DNA from: B16-G9 sp964455635
GTDB lineage: Bacteria > Bacteroidota > Bacteroidia > Bacteroidales > F082
Assembly (NCBI GenBank): GCA_964455635.1
Contig: CAYVWX010000106.1
Span: forward strand, 1-10,231
Direction: 5' to 3'
Length of the DNA: 10,231 nt
In this document: positions 4,394 to 10,231 of the stretch, piece after piece
Layout of the letters: each line of letters begins with the position of its first letter
Position numbering within the stretch: the stretch's first letter is position 1
Translations under genes and position numbers: made by a program
Notes under the pieces: generated by a model
What the model was told of the DNA's origin: nothing
Databases searched by the model: none
What the model saw: the letters and a program-made list of their open reading frames with translations, nothing else

Positions 4394-7378
4394 ATGATAC
4401 CCGACAAACTTGACATTTTATCACAATCGTATCTGTTTGAAGATACGCGTTTCACCAACCTGATGTTGCACCGTATCTATCATGTGTTGCTTATATCCAG
4501 TGTTTACGATGCTTTTATTCTTGAAGAAGACGGCCGTGTTGACGAGCAGATATTTTACGAATATATGTCGCTTAACCTCAGGTATCCGCCCGAGTTTATT
4601 AAAGCAACCTCCAAAGAACAGGCTTTCGAGAAGCTTGAATCGGTTAACATCGATTTGGTAATTATTATGCTGAGTGCCGATGAGAAAGAAACTTTTCAGC
4701 TGTCAAACCAAATAAAAACCAAATATCAGCACATTCCCATTGTGGTGCTTACTCCTTTTTCGCGTGAGGCACGTATTAAAGTGGAGCTTACCAACGAGTA
4801 TGCCGGTATCGATTATGTTTTTAGCTGGCTTGGTAATGCCGATATTTTGCTGGCTATTATCAAACTTATTGAAGATAAGATGAATGTAGAGCAGGATGTG
4901 GGCGATGTGGGTGTGCAAACTATTTTGTTGGTTGAAGACAGTGTGCGGTTTTATTCAAGCTACCTGCCTATTATTTATAAAATTATTTTTAAACAATCGA
5001 AATCGTTTATGTCCGAAGGGCTTAACGAGCATCAAAAGATGCTTCGGATGCGGGGCCGGCCTAAAATATTGCTGGCAACAACTTACGAAGAAGCCGTTGA
5101 AATATATGATAAGTATAAGAGTAACCTGTTGGGAGTAATTTCTGATATTTCGTACAAAAGAAAAGGGATTAAAGATACAGAAGCAGGATTTCGGCTGGTA
5201 CGAAAAATAAAAAAGGACAATAAATATATGCCTCTTTTGCTGCAGTCGAGCGACAGCTCAAACCGTGCAAAAGCAAAGCAGCTTAAAACAGGATTTATTT
5301 ACAAGCATTCGCAAAGCCTTACTTATGAGCTGCGCGATTTTATAAGAAATTATTTTGCTTTTGGAAGCTTTATTTTTATCGACCCCAAAAGTGGTAACGA
5401 GGTAATGCGGGCAAAAAACCTGAAAGATTTAATGGACAAAATTTTTCTTGTTCCTGAAGATTCCCTGCGTTATCATATTCAGCGCAACCACCTTTCAAAA
5501 TGGCTACGGGCACGAGCGTTGTTTCCTTTGGCGCAACTGTTTCAGGGGTTTAAGCCCGACGATTTTAACGATTGCAGCGAGGTGAAGCAGTTTATTTTTG
5601 AGGCCATTTCAAATTTTAGAATTGCTAAGGCAAGAGGGGTTATTACTCAGTTTCAGCGCGAAAGTTTTGACGAGTATTTTATGCTTACCCGTGTGGGTGA
5701 GGGCTCTATTGGAGGAAAAGCCCGGGGATTGGCTTTTTTGGATACGCTCATCAAACGAAACAGACTGTACAACCGTTTTGACGGTGTGGAGATAACCATT
5801 CCGCGTACTATTGTTATCGGCACCGATATTTTTGATGAATTTATGGAGGAAAACAAACTGTATAAAATTGCACTTTCCGCAAGCTCTTCCGATGAAGAAA
5901 TTTTACAGGCGTTTGTAAATGCTCCATTGCCCGAAACCGTGTCTGACGACTTGGAAACCATTGTAAACCTAACGGATAAACCCCTTGCAATACGATCTTC
6001 AAGCTTGTTGGAAGATTCGCACTATCAGCCTTTTGCCGGTATTTATAATACTTATATGGTGCCATTATCCAAAACCAACCGGAAACTTACCAACGAAATG
6101 GTTCGTAAAGCTATTAAAGGGGTTTATGCTTCGGCTTTTTTTAAGGATAGCAAAGCCTATATGGAGGCAACATCAAATGTTATTGACGAAGAAAAAATGG
6201 CCATTGTTATTCAGGAAGTGGCCGGCCGGCAGTACGACGATGTTTATTACCCCACCTTTTCGGGGGTAGCCCGCTCTATTAACTTTTATCCGGTAGCACC
6301 CGAAAAATCGGAAGACGGAATAGCCAACATTGCCGTGGGGCTGGGTAAATATATTGTTGATGGCGGGCTTTCGCTCAGGTTTTCGCCCCTTTATCCCAAA
6401 AAGGTGTTGCAAACTTCAAATCCGGATATTGCGTTAAAAGAGACCCAAAAATATTTTTATGCCCTGAATATGGATCCCGGCGCATTTAAAATTACGCCTG
6501 ACGATGCCCTGAACCTGATTAAATTTCCGTTGCGCAGGGCCGAAAAAGATAAATCTATCAAAGAGGTGGCTTCTTCGTACGATTTTCACAATCATATGCT
6601 CCGCGACGGTTTTAATTATGAAGGAAAAAAACTGGCTACCTTCGCCGGCATATTAAAACACAACAGATTTCCTTTGGCTCCCATTTTGCAGGAGGTGTTA
6701 AAGCTTGGTGAACAGGAGATGGGAAAACCGGTGGAAATTGAGTTTGTGGTGGATTTACACGAACGAAGGGGCAACCGTAAGGTATTTAATCTGTTGCAAA
6801 TACGCCCCATTGCTTCCAAAGACGAAAGCGTAAACATTTGTAAAGAAGATATTGTTGATAATGAACTGCTGATACGCTCGGAAAAAGCTTTGGGAAACGG
6901 TGTTGTGGATAATATTTATGATGTTGTTTACGTGAAACCCGAAAATTTTGACCCCGCCAATAACAAAGACATCGTGCCGCTGATTGCGGAAATAAATGCC
7001 GGATTTATCAGCAACAATAAAAATTATATTCTTATTGGCCCGGGCAGGTGGGGCTCCAGCGACCCGTGGCTGGGAATTCCGGTAAAATGGCCTCACATTT
7101 CTGCCGCGCGTGTAATTGTGGAGTCGGGGCTTGACGATTACCGGATTGACCCGAGTCAGGGAACCCATTTTTTTCAAAATCTTACCTCTTTCAGGGTGGC
7201 TTACTTTACCATTAATCCTTTTGTTAACGATGGTATTTACGATATTGATTTTTTAAACCGGCAGCCCGCTGTATTTGAAAACAAATACATTCGTCAGGTG
7301 CAATTTAAAACACCTGTAATAGCTAAAATCGACGGAAAAAAGAACTTGGGTGTCATTTTTAAACCACAGCATGCTTAA
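4394..7378 (+). CDS. Receiver-domain / PEP-synthase-type ATP-binding fusion protein, function unknown
   Basis: This is a 994-residue soluble protein. Residues ~28-160 look like a receiver domain lacking its phospho-Asp: strand 3 reads DLVIIM with Met92 where Asp belongs. Residues ~174-318 are a second receiver with its key residues: E181-D182 in ILLVEDS, D251 in GVISDIS, S285/S286 and K304 in YKHSQ. Residues ~325-420 hold a helical linker (VPEDSLRYHIQRNHLSKWLRARA). Residues ~430-806 are a PPDK_N/PEP-synthase ATP-binding domain: GSIGGKARGLAFL (K442), LAIRSSSLLEDS (R534), FAGIYNTY, GLGKYIVDGG, IEF (E783) and LLQIRPI (Q802, R804). PEP synthase and PPDK next have a phosphohistidine swivel domain (TSHAA-type motif) and a PEP/pyruvate TIM barrel. 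Neither is visible. Instead residues ~810-994 carry GPGRWGSSDPWLG (882-894) and DPSQGTHFFQN with H925. ATP-dependent phosphotransfer controlled by receiver phosphorylation is inference. Databases often call such proteins 'PEP synthase' or 'PEP/pyruvate-binding domain protein', but true PEP synthase activity is unlikely. It has its own promoter and no cognate kinase nearby. Confidence 0.85.
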   Translation: MIPDKLDILSQSYLFEDTRFTNLMLHRIYHVLLISSVYDAFILEEDGRVDEQIFYEYMSLNLRYPPEFIKATSKEQAFEKLESVNIDLVIIMLSADEKETFQLSNQIKTKYQHIPIVVLTPFSREARIKVELTNEYAGIDYVFSWLGNADILLAIIKLIEDKMNVEQDVGDVGVQTILLVEDSVRFYSSYLPIIYKIIFKQSKSFMSEGLNEHQKMLRMRGRPKILLATTYEEAVEIYDKYKSNLLGVISDISYKRKGIKDTEAGFRLVRKIKKDNKYMPLLLQSSDSSNRAKAKQLKTGFIYKHSQSLTYELRDFIRNYFAFGSFIFIDPKSGNEVMRAKNLKDLMDKIFLVPEDSLRYHIQRNHLSKWLRARALFPLAQLFQGFKPDDFNDCSEVKQFIFEAISNFRIAKARGVITQFQRESFDEYFMLTRVGEGSIGGKARGLAFLDTLIKRNRLYNRFDGVEITIPRTIVIGTDIFDEFMEENKLYKIALSASSSDEEILQAFVNAPLPETVSDDLETIVNLTDKPLAIRSSSLLEDSHYQPFAGIYNTYMVPLSKTNRKLTNEMVRKAIKGVYASAFFKDSKAYMEATSNVIDEEKMAIVIQEVAGRQYDDVYYPTFSGVARSINFYPVAPEKSEDGIANIAVGLGKYIVDGGLSLRFSPLYPKKVLQTSNPDIALKETQKYFYALNMDPGAFKITPDDALNLIKFPLRRAEKDKSIKEVASSYDFHNHMLRDGFNYEGKKLATFAGILKHNRFPLAPILQEVLKLGEQEMGKPVEIEFVVDLHERRGNRKVFNLLQIRPIASKDESVNICKEDIVDNELLIRSEKALGNGVVDNIYDVVYVKPENFDPANNKDIVPLIAEINAGFISNNKNYILIGPGRWGSSDPWLGIPVKWPHISAARVIVESGLDDYRIDPSQGTHFFQNLTSFRVAYFTINPFVNDGIYDIDFLNRQPAVFENKYIRQVQFKTPVIAKIDGKKNLGVIFKPQHA

Positions 7379-7424
7379 TGTAATAACCTTAAGCCGAATA
7401 AACCGGAAAATTATTTCATGGTCA

Positions 7425-7443
7425 GCAGAATTGGCAATCCTGC
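7425..7443 (+). terminator. Possible terminator between the convergent genes
   Basis: GCAGAATT at 7425-7432 pairs with AATCCTGC at 7436-7443 (7 of 8 pairs, 3-base loop), followed on the plus strand by GATTTTGT. It lies 47 bases after the fusion-protein stop. The T-run is short. The rest of 7379-7524 has only a short near-palindrome (GTACAAGTTGTAC, 7478-7490) and no gene. Confidence 0.3.
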
Positions 7444-7524
7444 GATTTTGTAAATAAATATGCTTTTAAACTATTTTGTACAAGTTGTACTGCCACGGTT
7501 TAAGGAATATATAAAGAGGTAATA

Positions 7525-8070
7525 CTACTTAACCACAACAATCTCAGGGGTTTCAACTTCGTTGCTGAGGTGCAGTGCCCGGTCGTAAATGGAAACTTTA
7601 AATTTAATGGTATCAAAATCGGAAAGCGGATTGTTAACATAAAGGGTGTCCTGAATCACTCCTTTTATATTTTTATTGCCATGCTCGGGCGTTAGGTTTG
7701 GAAACCTACCGTTAAAAGTAATGGTGTCGTATTTTTGTTCGTCGGGGTTCCACGAAAGCAGGGGTACTTCAACAAAAGTGCCGTTGTGTTTTTCGTAATA
7801 CTTAATCAGCAGGTTGTAATAATAATCGCTTTTTCTATCAAACGGAGGCAGCGTATCGGAGGGGTCTAACCCCAAATCGCCGTCGCCATCGGTGTACGAA
7901 ACGGACAAAACTCCCCGGTCGGTTTTTCCTGTTTGGGTGTTCACCAGTAGAACAAAATTGTCGAACGCAATAGCAGGTTCAACAGGATATTCTTCAATTT
8001 TGCGGCACGAAAAGAGTACGGCACTCAAAACAGTAACCAGAATTAACAGTATTTTTGCAGCGTGTTTCAT
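7525..8070 (-). CDS. Small secreted lipoprotein with a DGDGD motif, function unknown
   Basis: The 181-residue product starts with a type II signal peptide: KILLILVTVLSAVLFSC, with lipobox LFS-C and Cys22 as the lipidated residue. Position +2 is Arg, so there is no inner-membrane-retention Asp, and the CRKIEE stretch after the Cys resembles the charged export signals of surface lipoproteins in Bacteroidota. Surface location is inference. The mature part is beta-rich and contains VSYTDGDGDLGL (57-68), with DGDGD at 61-65 resembling a calcium-binding loop. The end, IYDRALHLSNEVETPEIVV, is typical of an Ig-like fold closing strand in Bacteroidota lipoproteins. I recognise the general type but no named family with a known job. 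It is transcribed divergently from the LuxE-like gene across 49 bases and convergently with the fusion-protein gene, so it is a single-gene unit. The ATG at 8070 is set by the signal peptide. Confidence 0.8.
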   Translation of the reverse strand: MKHAAKILLILVTVLSAVLFSCRKIEEYPVEPAIAFDNFVLLVNTQTGKTDRGVLSVSYTDGDGDLGLDPSDTLPPFDRKSDYYYNLLIKYYEKHNGTFVEVPLLSWNPDEQKYDTITFNGRFPNLTPEHGNKNIKGVIQDTLYVNNPLSDFDTIKFKVSIYDRALHLSNEVETPEIVVVK

Positions 8071-8080
8071 TAATTTTACG

Positions 8081-8115
8081 CAAAGTTAGTTAAATAAACG
8101 GACGTTTAATCCAAA
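8081..8115 (-). promoter_or_regulatory. Promoter of the minus-strand lipoprotein gene
   Basis: Read on the minus strand, TAACTTTG (8088 down to 8081) matches the -7 consensus exactly. TTTG (8115 down to 8112) serves as -33, with a 23-base spacer at the upper end of the accepted range. Transcription would begin around 8077, leaving a leader of only about 7 bases before the ATG. The -33 element ends 5 bases from the start codon of the divergent LuxE-like gene, so the two genes share control DNA. Confidence 0.55.
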
Positions 8116-8119
8116 TAGT

Positions 8120-9100
8120 ATGCCGAAATTAAATTCTATATTTTCTATAAATAACGAAAGGGCTTTTAATCGTGTGGCGATTGAGGTTTTTCGGTATCAG
8201 TATAAAGAAAACGGGGTTTACAGGCAATATGTTAACTATTTGAACCGCAATCCCGATGATATAAATCATTACCTGCAGATTCCGTTTTTGCCCATTAGTT
8301 TTTTTAAAACGCACAACATTATTTTAAAGGAGCTTAAGCCTGCCGTAACTTTTACCAGCAGCGGGACTACAGGCATGAGCTTTAGCCGGCATCATGTTGC
8401 CGATGTTTCGGTTTACGAAAAAAGTTTTACTGCGGCCTTTAATCTGTTTTTTGGCGCTGTTTCCGAGTATGTTGTGCTTGCTTTGTTGCCTTCTTATCTT
8501 GAACGACGCGGCTCTTCGCTGATATATATGGTTGAAAAACTTATTGAAAATTCCGCATCCCGCGATAGCGGCTTTTATTTGAATAATTATAAGGAGCTCA
8601 GCGTTGTATTGCAACGACTTAAGGAACAAAAAAAGAAAACCATTTTGCTGGGGGTTACCTATGCGCTGCTCGATTTGGCTGAACAATTTCCGGTATGTTT
8701 TCCGGAGCTTATTGTGATGGAAACCGGGGGTATGAAAGGCCGCCGCAAGGAGATGGTGAGACAGCAATTGCATGATGTACTGACTTCGGCATTCGGCGTT
8801 AAAAAAATATATTCGGAGTATGGTATGACCGAACTTTTGTCGCAGGCTTATTCAAAAGGAAACGGACTGTTTGTCACGCCACCCTGGATGAAAATATTGA
8901 TACGTGATACCAACGACCCTTTTGCCTTGCTGCCTGAAAACAAAAGCGGGGGTGTAAATGTTATTGATTTGGCCAATGTTTATTCGTGTTCGTTTATCGA
9001 AACCAAAGATTTGGGGAAAATCTATTCCGGCGGTAATTTTGAAATCCTCGGCAGGTTTGACGACAGCGATGTGAGAGGGTGTAACCTGTTGGTGGAATAG
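8120..9100 (+). CDS. LuxE/PaaK-like acyl-protein synthetase (ANL superfamily)
   Basis: The 326-residue cytoplasmic protein has the adenylate-forming motifs in order: TFTSSGTTG (77-85, nucleotide-binding loop), ETGGMKGRR (201-209), YSEYGMTEL (231-239), GVNVIDLANVYSCSFIETKDLG (278-299, with the ribose-binding acid in TKDLG) and GRFDDSDVRG (311-320). It stops right after this, without the C-terminal lid domain of full acyl-CoA ligases, which is the LuxE layout (about 370 residues in lux operons). LuxE activates a fatty acid as acyl-AMP, moves it to its own Cys near the C-terminus, and hands it to the LuxC reductase. Here C321 sits five residues from the end (RGCNLLVE), the expected place. No LuxC, LuxD or luciferase gene is in the window, so the role is not bioluminescence as far as can be seen; acyl activation for lipid or aldehyde metabolism is possible. 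The start is the ATG at 8120. No good SD or promoter is visible in the 49-base divergent intergenic region. Confidence 0.85.
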   Translation: MPKLNSIFSINNERAFNRVAIEVFRYQYKENGVYRQYVNYLNRNPDDINHYLQIPFLPISFFKTHNIILKELKPAVTFTSSGTTGMSFSRHHVADVSVYEKSFTAAFNLFFGAVSEYVVLALLPSYLERRGSSLIYMVEKLIENSASRDSGFYLNNYKELSVVLQRLKEQKKKTILLGVTYALLDLAEQFPVCFPELIVMETGGMKGRRKEMVRQQLHDVLTSAFGVKKIYSEYGMTELLSQAYSKGNGLFVTPPWMKILIRDTNDPFALLPENKSGGVNVIDLANVYSCSFIETKDLGKIYSGGNFEILGRFDDSDVRGCNLLVE

Positions 9101-9137
9101 GTGCGTTTTGGGTTTGCATTATCCGGTTTACCACCTG

Positions 9138-10139
9138 TTATTCAAATTGTTCAAAAGCATCAATCAGGTCAAGATATACTCCGTCAAAACCGGCATCAAT
9201 AATTTTTTTCAGATAAGCACTATCGTTTCCGAAAATTATAGTTTGCCATTCCGGTTCCCAATATCTAACATAGAAATTTCCAGGCCAATTCGGGTCTTCT
9301 TTTTCAATAAATGTGGGAGTGCCGACAGCCCAGTCGGTTTGCCAATAATATCTGTAATTTTCTGCTTCGCCAATACTCATATAACAAATTAATAAGCGTT
9401 TTCCGCCATTGGCTTTTTGCCTTAATTTTTCTATTTGAGTTGCAGTAAATTCTTCTCCTTTAAAAAAGAAATCCATAATGATGTAGTCGTAGTTTGTGTT
9501 TTTTACCGCATCAACAAATTTCTGCTTTGTAGCATATTCATTGTCAGGTGATATTAAATACAAGAAATTTTTTGCGTTTTGTAAAGTTGTAATTTCGTTG
9601 GCGTTTTCGTTATAAATGGGCGTTGGATAGTTTGGTATATTATCCAATTCCCGGTGGTTTGCGGCAAAAGAAAGATATCCGTTTGAATTGTTTTCGGAAT
9701 ATGAGTTATCCATTTTTGAATGGTTTGAACAATAATCGGTAACCATTATTTTTATCGTTCCATTGTTTTTAGCCATATCCAAAAAACTTCTTATCCATTC
9801 ATTGTTTGCTGTTGGTGTTGCCTGGTCGTCTGCATTGTAACCGTAAAATAAATCTTCCTGTCCTATGCCGTCTATTGCATTAATGTAATTCATATCGGGT
9901 GAACCCGTATTGTCGCCTGTTGTGCTGACAATTTCGGCCCCGTTTTGTGGGATAATCACAAAATCAGGATTAATATTTTTTGCATAAGCACTAATGTTTT
10001 GCACTAAATTTCGCATTTCCTGCTTATAATTAATATCTGTTGGCAATGGGTTATTTTTATTGCTGCTACAAGAAAAAAAACCGGTTGTTGCCAATAAGAA
10101 AATAAATGGCCAAAATATTGTTGCTCTTATATTTTTCAT
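9138..10139 (-). CDS. Secreted lipoprotein of the TM1410/MJ1477 (GH114-related) putative glycosidase family
   Basis: This 333-residue protein has a lipoprotein signal peptide: ATIFWPFIFLLATTGFFSC, Cys24, then SSNKNNP with no acidic export signal. The mature part carries family motifs: LVQNISAYAKNINPDFVIIPQNGAE (45-69, shown by its pieces NPDFVII and PQNGAE), IDGIGQEDLFYGYN (89-102), IMVTDYCS (131-138), NFLYLISPDNEY (191-202), DYIIMDFFFKGEEFT (218-232), ICYMSIGEAENYRYYW (251-266), NWPGNFYVRYWEPEW (284-298) and GFDGVYLDLIDAFE (317-330). These define the TIM-barrel family related to endo-alpha-1,4-polygalactosaminidase (GH114). Acidic residues in MDFFF (D223), GEAE (E258/E260) and GVYLD (D324) are the likely active site. 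A role in cleaving amino-sugar polymers outside the cell is inferred from the family. The motif order appears rotated relative to the classical family. The gene is visibly more AT-rich and Asn-rich than its neighbours. Its stop lies 37 bases from the LuxE-like stop, convergent. No named symbol applies. Confidence 0.85.
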   Translation of the reverse strand: MKNIRATIFWPFIFLLATTGFFSCSSNKNNPLPTDINYKQEMRNLVQNISAYAKNINPDFVIIPQNGAEIVSTTGDNTGSPDMNYINAIDGIGQEDLFYGYNADDQATPTANNEWIRSFLDMAKNNGTIKIMVTDYCSNHSKMDNSYSENNSNGYLSFAANHRELDNIPNYPTPIYNENANEITTLQNAKNFLYLISPDNEYATKQKFVDAVKNTNYDYIIMDFFFKGEEFTATQIEKLRQKANGGKRLLICYMSIGEAENYRYYWQTDWAVGTPTFIEKEDPNWPGNFYVRYWEPEWQTIIFGNDSAYLKKIIDAGFDGVYLDLIDAFEQFE

Positions 10140-10157
10140 GTGTTTATAATTTTGTTT

Positions 10158-10190
10158 ACCCTGTGGAATCTGAGAACTATTCCACAGGGT
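10158..10190. repeat. Perfect 12-bp inverted repeat upstream of the GH114-related gene
   Basis: ACCCTGTGGAAT (10158-10169) and ATTCCACAGGGT (10179-10190) are exact reverse complements around a 9-base loop. The hairpin sits 18 bases before the start codon of the minus-strand gene. It could be a terminator of a gene beyond the right edge, or a leader or operator structure. There is no clear U-run on either strand. No TAnnTTTG element for the minus-strand gene is visible in 10140-10231. Confidence 0.75.
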
Positions 10191-10231
10191 GAATTTGATA
10201 TACTGCGCTTTTGTTTTGTCATGATTTTTGC

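Noticed and set aside
4394..7378. Complete PEP synthase or pyruvate phosphate dikinase
   Set aside because: Only the N-terminal ATP-binding domain is recognisable. The phosphohistidine motif and the C-terminal PEP/pyruvate barrel are not seen.
7478..7490. GTACAAGTTGTAC palindrome as a terminator or operator
   Set aside because: It has a 6-bp stem with a single-base centre, so it cannot form a normal hairpin. It is followed by no T-run, and there is no regulator gene nearby.
8120..9100. Bioluminescence (lux) operon
   Set aside because: No luxA, luxB, luxC or luxD homologue is present. A lone LuxE-like protein does not imply light production.
10140..10231. Upstream extension of the glycosidase reading frame to the window edge
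   Set aside because: The frame is open to the right edge, but it contains no usable ATG/GTG/TTG start and would place coding sequence through the perfect hairpin. The signal peptide begins exactly at the ATG at 10139.

Overview
The window looks like a chromosomal stretch from a Bacteroidota species, probably order Bacteroidales/Marinilabiliales. Evidence: a TonB-dependent receptor with an N-terminal carboxypeptidase-regulatory-like domain, two lipoproteins with Bacteroidota-style lipoboxes, TAnnTTTG-type -7 promoter elements before several genes, and a LuxE-type acyl-protein synthetase. A run of exactly 100 N (1390-1489) shows this is a draft or metagenome-derived scaffold joined across a repeat. 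The genus cannot be fixed from this window.

Layout, left to right. (1) The last 49 codons of uvrA. (2) A two-gene operon: a sigma-70-family (ECF-like) sigma factor with a TTG start behind a clear Shine-Dalgarno, and a small soluble zinc-finger anti-sigma factor. (3) A 557-base non-coding block (1165-1721): a tandem array of a GCTCCCGTTGGTCGC core, a pair of 38-bp direct repeats inside a 15-bp perfect inverted repeat, the scaffold gap, a 16-bp tandem array, then a promoter. (4) A complete 846-residue TonB-dependent receptor without a SusD partner. (5) A 994-residue protein with two response-regulator receiver-like domains, a PEP-synthase/PPDK-type ATP-binding domain, and a C-terminal region replacing the usual phosphohistidine and PEP domains. 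(6) A small lipoprotein on the minus strand, divergent from (7) a LuxE/PaaK-like acyl-protein synthetase on the plus strand. (8) On the minus strand, an AT-rich gene for a secreted lipoprotein of the TM1410/MJ1477 (GH114-related) putative glycosidase family, with a perfect 12-bp hairpin upstream.

Apart from the sigma/anti-sigma operon, most genes look like single transcription units, and I see no multi-gene pathway that links them. No phage, transposase, CRISPR array or classical defence system was recognised. The most interesting items are the receiver/ATP-grasp fusion protein, whose phosphate acceptor is not apparent; the GH114-related lipoprotein, whose motif order looks circularly permuted relative to the classical family; and the repeat block around the assembly gap.
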